A stretch of DNA of 64,000 bases from NCBI RefSeq assembly GCF_013409255.1, contig NZ_JACCAS010000001.1, positions 62,001 through 126,000 of the forward strand, read 5' to 3'. The notes beneath the pieces are model-generated. The model did no database searches, was not told the DNA's origin, and saw only the letters and a program-made list of their open reading frames with translations. This document shows positions 26,385 through 34,915 of the stretch, piece after piece. Every line of letters starts with the position of its first letter. Within the stretch, counting starts at the first letter, position 1. The position numbers and the translations under genes are program-made. This DNA is from Paraburkholderia bryophila (GTDB lineage Bacteria > Pseudomonadota > Gammaproteobacteria > Burkholderiales > Burkholderiaceae).

Positions 26385-27491
26385 ATGATTCTTCCGTATC
26401 GACTCGAAGCCCGCACGACACCCTCGCGCACGATGCAGCTCGCCGTCCCGCTGATCGCCGCGTTGCTCACGCTCGCGATCGGCTTTCTGATCTTCAGCCT
26501 TGTGGGCCGCGATCCGCTCGAAGCCATGCACGCATTTTTTATCGAGCCGCTGTCCAGCGTGAACGGTTGGTCGGAGCTGCTGCTGAAGGCGTCGCCGTTG
26601 TGCCTGATCGGCCTCGGTCTCGCGATCGGCTATCGCGCCAATGTGTGGAACATCGGCGCCGAAGGGCAGATGCTGCTGGGCGGCATTGCCGCGAGCGGCG
26701 TCGCGATCTATTTCGATCAGGCAACCGGCTGGTGGATTCTGCCGACCATGATGATTGCCGGCGTGCTCGGCGGCATGGCGTGGGCGGCGATTCCCGCGCT
26801 GCTGAAAAGCCGCTTCAACACCAATGAGATTCTCGTCAGCCTGATGCTCACGTATGTCGCCACGCAACTGCTGATCTATCTCGTGAGCGGTCCGTGGCGC
26901 GATCCGCAGGGGATGAACTTTCCGCTGTCGGAAATGTTCAGCGGCGACGCGTTGTTCCCCACGTTCTCCGGCGACTGGCACTGGAAATGGTTTCGCGGCA
27001 CGCGTTTGAACGCGTCGGTATTCATCACGCTGGTCGCGATTCCGCTCGTGTGGCTGTTCATGCGCAAGAGCTTCGCGGGCTACCGGATGAACGTCGGCGG
27101 TCTCGCGCCGCTCGCCGCGCGCTACGCCGGTTTCTCCGACAAGAAAACCATCTGGACCTCGCTGCTGATCAGCGGCGGCCTCGCGGGTCTGGCCGGCATG
27201 GGCGAGATCGCCGGTCCGATCGGCCAGCTCCAGGCGACGTGGTCGCCGGGCTACGGCTTCACCGCGATCATCGTGGTGTTCGTCGGACGGCTGCATCCGA
27301 TCGGTATCGTGCTCGCGAGTCTGTTGATGGCCTTGCTGTATCTCGGCGGGGAGGCCGTTCAGACCTCGATGCAATTGCCGCAGGCGCTTTCCGGCGTATT
27401 CCAGGGGCTGTTGCTGTTCTGCCTGCTGGGCGCCGACCTGTTCGTGAACTACCGTGTGCGGCGCCGATCTCTCGCCGCGCAAGCTCACTAA
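26385..27491 (+). CDS. Nucleoside/purine ABC importer permease 1 (YufP-like)
   Basis: A 368-residue inner-membrane protein with 9-10 hydrophobic helices. The family motifs SPLCLIGLGLAIGYRANVWNIGAEGQMLLGG and GLAGLAGMGEIAGPIGQL belong to the BPD_transp_2 permeases that serve BMP-type nucleoside or purine importers (YufP/NupB). The final stretch is Arg-rich (NYRVRRRSLAAQ). It pairs with the next permease 40 bases downstream. Confidence 0.92.
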   Translation: MILPYRLEARTTPSRTMQLAVPLIAALLTLAIGFLIFSLVGRDPLEAMHAFFIEPLSSVNGWSELLLKASPLCLIGLGLAIGYRANVWNIGAEGQMLLGGIAASGVAIYFDQATGWWILPTMMIAGVLGGMAWAAIPALLKSRFNTNEILVSLMLTYVATQLLIYLVSGPWRDPQGMNFPLSEMFSGDALFPTFSGDWHWKWFRGTRLNASVFITLVAIPLVWLFMRKSFAGYRMNVGGLAPLAARYAGFSDKKTIWTSLLISGGLAGLAGMGEIAGPIGQLQATWSPGYGFTAIIVVFVGRLHPIGIVLASLLMALLYLGGEAVQTSMQLPQALSGVFQGLLLFCLLGADLFVNYRVRRRSLAAQAH

Positions 27492-27531
27492 ATTAGCTCA
27501 CGTCCTAGATACTGACTCCCGCCGGATTGCC

Positions 27532-28461
27532 ATGGATATCAACCAAGCCAGTGCGCTCACCTCGAGCGCCGTCACCGCCGCGATTCCGCTGATGTTCGCG
27601 GGCGCGGGCGAACTCGTCGCCGAAAAATCAGGCGTTCTCAACCTCGGTGTGGAAGGCATGATGCTGATGGGCGCCGTGAGCGGCTACGCGGTCACCGCGA
27701 TCACCGGCAACCCCTGGCTCGGCGTGCTCGCCGCGATCGGCGCCGGGCTCGCGATGTCGCTGCTGTTCGCCTTCCTCACGCTCACCATGCTCGCCAACCA
27801 GGTCGCGACCGGCCTGTCGCTGACGATCTTCGGCATCGGCCTGTCGGCGTATGTCGGCAAGCCGTACACGTCGGCGGCGGTGCGCGCGACCATCGACACA
27901 TGGACCATTCCCGGTCTCTCGAAGATTCCGGTGCTCGGGCCCGCGCTCTTCAGCCTCACGCCGCTCGATTACCTCGCGTTCCTGATGTTCGCGGTGATCG
28001 GCTGGTTCCTGTACCGCACGCGCGCGGGTCTCGTGCTGCGCTCGGTCGGCGAATCGCCGCAGGTCGCGCATTCGGTCGGCTTTCCGGTGGTCGGCGTGCG
28101 CTACGGCGCGGTGGCGTTCGGCGGCGGCATGGCTGGGCTCGCGGGCGGTTATTACTCGATCGTCAATCTGCACCTGTGGCAGGAAAACCTGACCTCGGGA
28201 CGCGGCTGGATCGCGCTCGCGCTGGTCGTGTTCGCGACGTGGCGCCCGGGCCGTCTGCTGATCGGCGCGCTGCTGTTCGGCGCCGTCACGGGGCTGCAGT
28301 TCTACGCGCAGGCGATCGGCGTGCCGGTGCCGACGCAATTTCTCGCGATGCTGCCGTACGTCGCGACCGTCGTGGTGCTGGTGCTGATTTCGCGCAATCC
28401 GAACACGATCCGGCTGAACGCACCGGCATCGCTGGGTAAACCGTTTTTCTCGGCAGGCTGA
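27532..28461 (+). CDS. Nucleoside/purine ABC importer permease 2 (YufQ-like)
   Basis: A 309-residue protein. ATG at 27532 was chosen, giving [48 protein letters not shown], the invariant opening of the YufQ/NupC-type permeases. [41 protein letters not shown] is also diagnostic. About eight or nine helices are seen. It forms the heteromeric membrane channel with the preceding protein. Confidence 0.92.
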   Translation: MDINQASALTSSAVTAAIPLMFAGAGELVAEKSGVLNLGVEGMMLMGAVSGYAVTAITGNPWLGVLAAIGAGLAMSLLFAFLTLTMLANQVATGLSLTIFGIGLSAYVGKPYTSAAVRATIDTWTIPGLSKIPVLGPALFSLTPLDYLAFLMFAVIGWFLYRTRAGLVLRSVGESPQVAHSVGFPVVGVRYGAVAFGGGMAGLAGGYYSIVNLHLWQENLTSGRGWIALALVVFATWRPGRLLIGALLFGAVTGLQFYAQAIGVPVPTQFLAMLPYVATVVVLVLISRNPNTIRLNAPASLGKPFFSAG

Positions 28462-28529
28462 CCGACCAGGTTTCGACCATCCGTTTCCAGACGTTTCCAG
28501 ATCATTCGATAAACACGACAGGAGAAAAC

Positions 28530-29624
28530 ATGAAGAGAAGAAATCTGCTGACCGCATTCGCGTGGGGCGCGGCCTCGCTGGCGCTCGCCGCGCCGCTCGC
28601 GCAAACCGCGCAGGCCGCCGACGCACCGGGCGTCGCGTTCGTCTACCTCGGCAATCCGGGCGATGCCGGCTGGACCTACGCGCACGATCAGGGCTCGAAG
28701 GAAGCGGAAGCGAAGTTCGGCAACAAGATCAAGATCACCCGCATCGAGAACGTGCCCGAATCGGCCGACTCCGAGCGCGTGTTCCGCGATCTCGCGAACA
28801 AGGGCAACAAGATCATCATCGGCTCGAGCTTCGGCTATCAGGATTTCGAACTGAAGGTCGCGAAGGATTTCCCGGACACGGTGTTCCTGCACGCGACCGG
28901 CTACAAGAAGGCGCCGAACTTCGGCACGTATGACGTGCGCATGTACCAGGGCGCGTATCTGGCGGGCGTCGCCGCCGGCTACGTGACGAAGACCAACACG
29001 CTGGGCTTCGTCGCCTCGGTGCCGATTCCGGAAGTGATCCGCAACATCAACGCGTACACGCTCGGCGCGCGCTCGGTGAATCCGAAGGTGCATACCAAGG
29101 TTATCTGGATCAACAGCTGGTTCGATCCGGGCAAGGAAAAGCAGGCGGCTGAAACGCTGATCGGCCAGGGCGCCGACGTGCTGCTGCAAAACACCGATTC
29201 GAGCGCGACGCTCGCAACCGCATCGGAAAAGCACGTGCATGCGTTCGGCTGGGATTCGGATATGAAGAAGTTCGGTCCCGACGCGCATCTCGGCTCGGTG
29301 GTTGCGCACTGGGGCGTGTACTACAACGCGGCGATCCAGCAGGTGCTGGACGGCAAGTGGAAGAACGATCCGGTGTGGTGGGGCATTCCGCAGAAAGCCG
29401 TCAACCTGGAGGATCTGAATACCGGTGTGATTTCGGCTGACGCGCAGAAGCAGGTCGCGGCGAAGCGCGACGAACTGGCGGGCGGCAAGTGGGACGTGTT
29501 CACGGGCCCGATCAAGGATCAGTCCGGCGCGGTGAAGGTGCCGGCCGGCAAGACGCTCGCCGATCCGGAACTGCAACGCCTGAACTGGTATGTGGAAGGC
29601 GTGGACGGGACGCTGCCGAAGTAA
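28530..29624 (+). CDS. BMP-family substrate-binding protein of the purine importer
   Basis: A 364-residue periplasmic protein with signal peptide 1-29 (TAQA-AD). It begins VAFVYLGNPGDAGWTYAHDQG, the Bmp (basic membrane protein, PnrA-like) pattern. IIIGSSFGYQDFELKVAKDFPDTVFLHATG, YQGAYLAGVAAGYVTKTNTLGFV and ADVLLQNTDSSA follow. PnrA-type proteins bind nucleosides. Together with the deaminase next door, a guanine derivative or nucleoside is a reasonable ligand. A terminator follows. Confidence 0.92.
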   Translation: MKRRNLLTAFAWGAASLALAAPLAQTAQAADAPGVAFVYLGNPGDAGWTYAHDQGSKEAEAKFGNKIKITRIENVPESADSERVFRDLANKGNKIIIGSSFGYQDFELKVAKDFPDTVFLHATGYKKAPNFGTYDVRMYQGAYLAGVAAGYVTKTNTLGFVASVPIPEVIRNINAYTLGARSVNPKVHTKVIWINSWFDPGKEKQAAETLIGQGADVLLQNTDSSATLATASEKHVHAFGWDSDMKKFGPDAHLGSVVAHWGVYYNAAIQQVLDGKWKNDPVWWGIPQKAVNLEDLNTGVISADAQKQVAAKRDELAGGKWDVFTGPIKDQSGAVKVPAGKTLADPELQRLNWYVEGVDGTLPK

Positions 29625-29709
29625 GTTGCGATTCAACGCGCACTTCAACGCGCGTTTCAACGTATTGCGATCGACCAGGCGGCGGTCTCAGCAACCGCTG
29701 CTTTAAGGC

Positions 29710-29740
29710 GCTGCGTCCAGTACGGACGCAGCTTTTTTTT
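29710..29740 (+). terminator. Terminator after the purine importer operon
   Basis: GCTGCGTCC/GGACGCAGC nine-bp perfect stem, five-base loop, followed by eight T. Confidence 0.9.
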
Positions 29741-29834
29741 GCTTCGGACTAATAGCTTGGGGCTCGCTGGCCTCGGGCTTGGCGCGGGCTTTAGCAAGGC
29801 ACGCCGCGCGCCGACCTCAATTCCAATCTCCATC

Positions 29835-30041
29835 TCAATCGATGCGCAGGCCCACCTTGATGGTCACCTGCCAGTAAGCGACCTTGTCGTTCTCGATCTG
29901 GCCCCGCGTTTCCGTGACTTCGAACCAGTGCAGATGGCGCAGCGTCTTCGACGCTTTGGCGATTGCGGTGCTGATGGCGTCGTCGATCGACTTGGTCGAT
30001 GAACCGGTCAGCTCGATCTGCTTGTAGACGTGTTCGGACAT
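29835..30041 (-). CDS. Dodecin (flavin-binding small protein)
   Basis: A 68-residue protein: YKQIELTGSSTKSIDDAISTAIAKASKTLRHLHWFEVTETRGQI and ending WQVTIKVGLRID. This is the full dodecin pattern, including the Trp that stacks on flavin and the central Glu. Dodecins form hollow dodecamers that bind FMN/FAD or CoA and buffer free flavin. An AGGAGGCAG site precedes the ATG. It stands alone, so no operon context. Confidence 0.95.
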   Translation of the reverse strand: MSEHVYKQIELTGSSTKSIDDAISTAIAKASKTLRHLHWFEVTETRGQIENDKVAYWQVTIKVGLRID

Positions 30042-30273
30042 GGACTGCCTCCTTTCTCTCTTCGTTGGTGTTCAAAAAGTATAGGCAACGGGTCATGCGC
30101 CGCACGCCGCTTGCGCGAACCCGTTCGCGTTCGCTCAAGTGCATCAGGCTCGCATGACCCGCATGACCCGCATGAGCGAGTCATATCGCACATCGCGTGC
30201 CCGATATCCGGCGGCCTCGCGCGGCCGTTATCATGTCCGCGCAACTCAATCTGACAGTCGACGAGGTTCGAAC

Positions 30274-31224
30274 GTGGAAATTGGTTTTTGCGGTCCCGGT
30301 CTGATGGGCGCGCCGATGATCCGGCATCTGCTGCGCGCCGGGCATACCGTGCATGTATGGAATCGCACGCGCGCCAAGGCCGAAGTGCTGATCGCGGATG
30401 GCGCGAAAGTGGTCGATACGCCGCGCGAACTGACGGCGCGCTGCGAAGCGGTGCTGCTGTGTGTTGCGGATGCAGCGGCGGTGGAGCAGACGGTGTTCGG
30501 CGCAGACGGTTTGTTGAGCGGCGTTCAGACGTCCGAGCCGAGCCGCGTGCGCTGGATCGTCGATCACTCCAGCATTCCGCCGGCCGCGACGCGCGCATTC
30601 GCGCAGCGTGCGGCGGATGTGACGGGTGTGGCGCTCGCGTCGACCCAGTCGCCCCACGAACGCACCAACGCGCCACACATCGGCTGGATCGACGCCCCTG
30701 TCTCCGGCGGCGTGGCCGGCGCGAACGCCGGCACGCTGGCCATCATGGCCGGCGGCGCGGAGGCCGACGTAGAAGCGGTCAAGCCGCTGCTCAGCGCGTA
30801 CGCGGCCCGCGTCACCCACATGGGCGACGTCGGCGCGGGCCAGACCACCAAACTGTGCAACCAAACCATCGTCACCGCCACGCTCGCGGCGATCGCCGAA
30901 GCCGTGAGCCTCGCGCAACGCAGCGGCATCGACGCCGCCAAACTGACCGAAGGCCTCGCCGGCGGCTGGGCCGACTCCGTGCTGCTGCAGATTTTCGTGC
31001 CGCGCATGACGCAAGGCGGCCTCGCGCCGATCGGCGCGTTCCGGACCTTTCAGAAAGATATCGACACGGTGGCCGCCACCGCGTACGAGACCGGCACGCC
31101 GATGCCGGTGTCGTCGACGGTTCAGCAACTGCTGCGACTGGGCGCGGCGATGGGACTCGGCGAGGCCGATCTGTCGGCCTTCATCGACGTTTTGCAGACG
31201 CCGCGCGGCGTCCAGCGCCAGTAA
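30274..31224 (+). CDS. NAD-dependent beta-hydroxyacid dehydrogenase (tartronate semialdehyde reductase-like)
   Basis: A 316-residue protein with a GTG start (30274); the frame is open further upstream, but the Rossmann fold begins at once (EIGFCGPGLMGAPMIRHLLRAGHTVHVWNRT). The substrate loop DAPVSGGVAGANAGTLAIMAGG and the catalytic Lys in GAGQTTKLCNQTIV are intact. This is the GlxR/HIBADH family. Glyoxylate produced by AllA can be condensed to tartronate semialdehyde, which GlxR reduces to glycerate, so that role would fit. No glyoxylate carboligase is in the window, and 3-hydroxyisobutyrate dehydrogenase is the alternative. Confidence 0.85.
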   Translation: MEIGFCGPGLMGAPMIRHLLRAGHTVHVWNRTRAKAEVLIADGAKVVDTPRELTARCEAVLLCVADAAAVEQTVFGADGLLSGVQTSEPSRVRWIVDHSSIPPAATRAFAQRAADVTGVALASTQSPHERTNAPHIGWIDAPVSGGVAGANAGTLAIMAGGAEADVEAVKPLLSAYAARVTHMGDVGAGQTTKLCNQTIVTATLAAIAEAVSLAQRSGIDAAKLTEGLAGGWADSVLLQIFVPRMTQGGLAPIGAFRTFQKDIDTVAATAYETGTPMPVSSTVQQLLRLGAAMGLGEADLSAFIDVLQTPRGVQRQ

Positions 31225-31307
31225 CGCGGCGCGCGTGCGGGTTGAATTCGCGATAACCTGCTAAAATATTGGGTTTTTCGCCGATATCACATTCAAAGGG
31301 ACGCGCC

Positions 31308-32900
31308 GTGCTGTCTACCGCCAATATCACCATGCAATTCGGGCCAAAGCCCCTCTTCGAGAATATCTCGGTCAAATTCGGGGGAGGGAACCGCTATGGC
31401 CTGATTGGTGCGAACGGCTGCGGTAAATCGACCTTCATGAAGATTCTGGGTTCCGACCTGGAACCGAGTTCCGGCAACGTGATGCTTGAGCCGAACATCC
31501 GCCTCGGTAAATTGCGTCAGGACCAGTTCGCGTACGAAGACGTGCGCGTGCTCGACGTCGTGATGATGGGCCACGCCGAAATGTGGGCCGCCATGACCGA
31601 GCGCGACGCGATCTACGCGAACCCCGACGCGACCGACGACGACTACATGCACGCGGCCGAACTCGAAGCGAAGTTCTCCGAGTACGACGGCTACACGGCC
31701 GAAGCACGCGCGGGCGAGTTGCTGCTGGGCATCGGCATTGCGATCGAGGACCACAACGGTCCGATGAGCAAGGTGGCGCCGGGCTGGAAACTGCGCGTGC
31801 TGCTCGCGCAGGCGCTGTTCTCGAAGCCGGACGTGCTGCTGCTGGACGAGCCGACCAACAACCTGGACATCAACTCGATCCGTTGGCTGGAAGACGTGCT
31901 CAACCAGTACAACTCGACGATGATCATCATCTCGCACGATCGTCACTTTCTGAACCAGGTCTGCACGCACATGGCCGACATGGACTTCGGCACGCTGAAG
32001 GTCTATCCGGGCAATTACGACGACTACATGCTGGCCAGCACGCAGGCGCGCGAGCGTCAGCAGAACGCCAACTCGAAGGCGAAGGAACGCGTCGCCGACC
32101 TGCAGGACTTCGTGCGCCGCTTCTCGGCGAACAAGTCGAAGGCGCGTCAGGCCACCAGCCGGATGAAGATGATCGACAAGATCAAGATCGAGGAATTCAA
32201 GCCGTCGTCGCGTCAGAACCCGTTCATCCGCTTCGAGTACGAAAAGAAGCTGCATAACATCGCGGTGGTGGCGGAGAAAATCTCGAAGAAATACGAGCGC
32301 ACGATTTTCAACGACTTCAGCGTCAGCGTGCAGCCGGGCGAGCGTATCGCGATCATCGGCGAGAACGGCGCGGGCAAGACCACGCTGCTGCGCTCGCTGC
32401 TCGGCAAACTGACGCTCGATCACGGTACGGTGAAGTGGGCCGAAAACGCGAACGTCGGCTACATGCCGCAAGACACGTACGAAGAGTTTCCGGACGACCT
32501 GACGCTGATGGACTGGATCGACGGCTATCGTCAGGAAGGCGATGACGAGCAGATGGTGCGCGGCACGCTCGGCCGGCTGTTGTTCAATGCCGACGACATC
32601 CGCAAGTCGGTGAAGGTGCTCTCGGGTGGCGAGAAGGGCCGCATGATCTGGGGCAAGCTGATGCTGGGCCGCCACAACGTGCTGCTGATGGACGAGCCGA
32701 CCAACCACATGGACATGGAATCGATCGAGTCGCTGCAGATCGCGCTGGATAAGTTCGAAGGCACGCTGATTTTCGTGTCGCACGACCGCGAGTTCGTGAG
32801 CGGGTTGGCGAACCGGATCATCGAAGTGAAGACGAATGGCACGTTGAATGACTTCGGTGGGAATTATGAAGATTTCCTGCTGAGCCAGGGCGTGCAGTAA
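31308..32900 (+). CDS. ybiT: ABC-F ATPase, YbiT type
   Basis: A 530-residue protein from GTG 31308 (AAAGGGA site), matching family length. Two ABC domains: the first has Walker [10 protein letters not shown] (34-42), [15 protein letters not shown] in place of the usual LSGG, and [12 protein letters not shown]. The second has [27 protein letters not shown] and [13 protein letters not shown]. The linker between them is basic ([19 protein letters not shown]), as in ribosome-binding ABC-F proteins. ABC-F ATPases bind the ribosomal E site and modulate translation. The APGWK variant is itself a mark of the YbiT branch. Confidence 0.93.
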   Translation: MLSTANITMQFGPKPLFENISVKFGGGNRYGLIGANGCGKSTFMKILGSDLEPSSGNVMLEPNIRLGKLRQDQFAYEDVRVLDVVMMGHAEMWAAMTERDAIYANPDATDDDYMHAAELEAKFSEYDGYTAEARAGELLLGIGIAIEDHNGPMSKVAPGWKLRVLLAQALFSKPDVLLLDEPTNNLDINSIRWLEDVLNQYNSTMIIISHDRHFLNQVCTHMADMDFGTLKVYPGNYDDYMLASTQARERQQNANSKAKERVADLQDFVRRFSANKSKARQATSRMKMIDKIKIEEFKPSSRQNPFIRFEYEKKLHNIAVVAEKISKKYERTIFNDFSVSVQPGERIAIIGENGAGKTTLLRSLLGKLTLDHGTVKWAENANVGYMPQDTYEEFPDDLTLMDWIDGYRQEGDDEQMVRGTLGRLLFNADDIRKSVKVLSGGEKGRMIWGKLMLGRHNVLLMDEPTNHMDMESIESLQIALDKFEGTLIFVSHDREFVSGLANRIIEVKTNGTLNDFGGNYEDFLLSQGVQ

Positions 32901-32920
32901 CTGTCGTAAAACGTCCGTTC

Positions 32921-32956
32921 ATGTCAACCCTTGTCCCCTTGGACAAGGGTTGACAT
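32921..32956. repeat. Perfect 16-bp inverted repeat with 4-base loop, no T-tract
   Basis: Arms 32921-32936 (ATGTCAACCCTTGTCC) and 32941-32956 are exact reverse complements around CCTT. No U-run follows. The right arm contains TTGACA, so it could also serve as a -35 region. A second short stem (CGATTG/CAATCG) follows directly. It may terminate ybiT or mark a junction with the next, atypical segment. Confidence 0.7.
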
Positions 32957-33617
32957 ATCGATTGCCGGGCAATCGCTCACTTCGCAATATCAAGCCTGCC
33001 TTGCACAATTCACGGTGACGAGATCGCGTCAGCACAAGATCTGCTGCTGTCGTCACTGATGTGAATATTTTGCATTCCAATATCGCCCTCCATCGCGCTT
33101 GAACGGTGTGCGCCACCAACCGATTTCCGGATTCGGTTCACTCGCGCTCACTGTCTGTCGTAAGCCGCAGCGTTTCGAAGAAAGCACATTGTCGAATACT
33201 GCGCGCGTCTGAAAAACCGGCCGTTCAATCACTGAAAAAGGCGGAATAAATGCCTGTGCAATTCAATAATTGCCTCGATATTCGTTCCGCATTGAATTGG
33301 TTTGCCCTTTGCAAAATGTCACAGTTGTCTGATTGCCTTCGCACGATCGTAATACGTAAAATTGCGCGAATTAGCCGTGATTACCTGTTCGTGCTCGACT
33401 GCGTCTCCACGTTGGGCGTATTCGCTTAAGTCGTCCGCCGGAAGGACGATTCAGAGCATCACTAACGATCGCGGTGAGACGACACCGATCTTTACACCGT
33501 CCCCGCAAGAAGTGCCGCTACAAGCCGTGAAACCGGAGCCGGCTTAAGTCGAAGCGTGGCAATTCGCGGGCGGCAGTAAGCCATCCATTCAACGCGACCA
33601 TTTGGAGGACATGACAC
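32957..33617. other. Gene-poor, lower-GC stretch before the VRR-NUC module
   Basis: No intact gene. Base composition is visibly less GC-rich than the surroundings. It contains an inverted repeat CAATTCAAT / ATTGAATTG (33259-33267 and 33291-33299) and the short coding remnant at 33424-33547. No VgrG, PAAR, Hcp or transposase frame was seen. Confidence 0.5.
33424..33547 (+). pseudogene. Possible 3' remnant of a type VI effector N-terminal region
   Basis: The 40 codons before the TAA read LKSSAGRTIQSITNDRGETT PIFTPSPQEVPLQAV. This resembles the short beta domain (x-D/N-x-G-x-T-x-x-x-x-T-P) that often follows PAAR or precedes toxins in type VI effectors. The upstream part of the frame has no similar character. 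If correct, a delivery domain has been lost or is frame-disrupted just ahead of the VRR-NUC gene. This is a pattern impression only. Confidence 0.3.
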
Positions 33618-34424
33618 ATGTCGGCCACGATGGAAACGATCGCGACCTGCACGACAGTCAACGAGGACAGGAAAACGTATGCCGAGTTGCCGCCGAATAC
33701 GAAGGGCTATTTGCAGGAGAAGATCGAATATTCACTGAAGGCCCCGGATATCATCAACGTCAGACTGCCGGACGGTTCGAACACGATCTCAATGCTCAAG
33801 CAAATCGTGATGACCGCAGCGATTCATGTCGATGAAAAACTGGCAGATTTCCGCTGGCAGTACAAAGCGGAGGTCAGCTTTGATATGTGGCCGAATTTCG
33901 CATCGAATGGCGAAAATGCCCCTATCCCATTTCTTAGCGCCAGTGTGGATAAGGGTCCGGGCCGTCGCCATAGCACGAGTCCGTTTCCGAAAGGGCTGGT
34001 GCCCGGCTACTTGCGCCGGCCGGACGTGATCATCGTGAGAACTGCCGCTGACCGTTGGCCGGGACGCAGTCCAATCGATCTTCAAGGCAATCCGCACATC
34101 GATAATTCGTTGCGGCTGGTTGAAGTCAAGTTTCCCGGCGACAGTTGGGGTTCAGGTCAAGAAGATGCCTATCGAAAAATTGCGGGAGCGCCGGGGGAAT
34201 ACACGCATCGCATGACCGTGATCGACGTGAGCGACTGTCACGGCGATCTTGAAAAGGCCCGCGTACGAGCGCTCGCCATGTCGCCGGAACAGCGTGAAGC
34301 TGAACTGCGACAGAAGCGACGTGAACGACAACTGCGCGCGCACCGATCCGAAGCAAGGAGCCGATTCCGGAGCCCGCATGGTACGAAGCCTGGGTTCGAC
34401 GGGCCGAAGAAGCCGGCGACGTGA
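33618..34424 (+). CDS. VRR-NUC domain nuclease, probable type VI toxin
   Basis: A 268-residue protein. The C-terminal half carries a PD-(D/E)xK nuclease core of VRR-NUC type: Asp136 in YLRRPDVIIV, Glu169-Val-Lys171 in RLVEVKFPGDSWGSGQEDAYRKIAG, with the family-typical Asp175 and Gln181. A positively charged, probably disordered tail (about 220-268) follows. The N-terminal 100 residues are not recognised and have no signal peptide. Stand-alone VRR-NUC proteins include DNA-cleaving type VI effectors. The next genes, a membrane protein (GTGA overlap) and a DUF3396 immunity-like protein, support an effector module, but no secretion gene is nearby. Confidence 0.8.
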   Translation: MSATMETIATCTTVNEDRKTYAELPPNTKGYLQEKIEYSLKAPDIINVRLPDGSNTISMLKQIVMTAAIHVDEKLADFRWQYKAEVSFDMWPNFASNGENAPIPFLSASVDKGPGRRHSTSPFPKGLVPGYLRRPDVIIVRTAADRWPGRSPIDLQGNPHIDNSLRLVEVKFPGDSWGSGQEDAYRKIAGAPGEYTHRMTVIDVSDCHGDLEKARVRALAMSPEQREAELRQKRRERQLRAHRSEARSRFRSPHGTKPGFDGPKKPAT

Positions 34425-34879
34425 CAGTCGCAGCCGTGTGGGATGCATTGAATGGTGGCGCGGATTACCTGTCGGCTGAAATGCACGCGTGGTTGCAGCA
34501 GCATGCGCCGTGGGCACTCACGGCAGGGCAGTGGGTCGTCGATAAATCAAGCGCTACATGGCGATGGGTGGACGAGAAAGGCAACGAGATTCACCGTTAC
34601 ACAACTTCGCAGTTAAAGACCGGCTGGGAAGCAATCGCGCGAACCACTGACATGACGTGGGACCTGCTGAAGCAAGTCAACTGGACGCAGATCGGCACAT
34701 CGTTCATCAAGGGGCTGGTGGCTGTGGTAGCCATCGTTGCGGGCGTCGTGGTCGTCATCGTGCTCGCGGAAGTCCTGTTGGCGATCCTGCTCGCGCTCGC
34801 GGCAATTGTCGCAACAGCCTCAGGCGCAGTCGTCGCGGCGCTGGCTGTCGCGCTCGGTGTATCCGCTGCCGCTGCGTGA
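34421..34879 (+). CDS. Membrane protein coupled to the VRR-NUC gene
   Basis: A 152-residue protein whose GTG start overlaps the preceding stop (GTGA). The N-terminal 90 residues are soluble, with many Trp (WALTAGQWVVDKSSATWRWVDEKGNEIHRYTT). The rest is one long hydrophobic region of about 60 residues (IKGLVAVVAIVAGVVVVIVL onward), room for two or three helices, ending abruptly in Ala-rich sequence. I do not recognise a family. It could be part of a split effector (membrane-translocation segment), an adaptor or an immunity partner. Confidence 0.7.
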   Translation: MTVAAVWDALNGGADYLSAEMHAWLQQHAPWALTAGQWVVDKSSATWRWVDEKGNEIHRYTTSQLKTGWEAIARTTDMTWDLLKQVNWTQIGTSFIKGLVAVVAIVAGVVVVIVLAEVLLAILLALAAIVATASGAVVAALAVALGVSAAAA

Positions 34880-34915
34880 GCGTGGCCACAGCTAATATTG
34901 GTGAGAAATTTGAGC

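Noticed and set aside
30150..30179. Short triple repeat CGCATGACC upstream of the dehydrogenase gene
   Set aside because: Only three imperfect units; too short to treat as a meaningful repeat.
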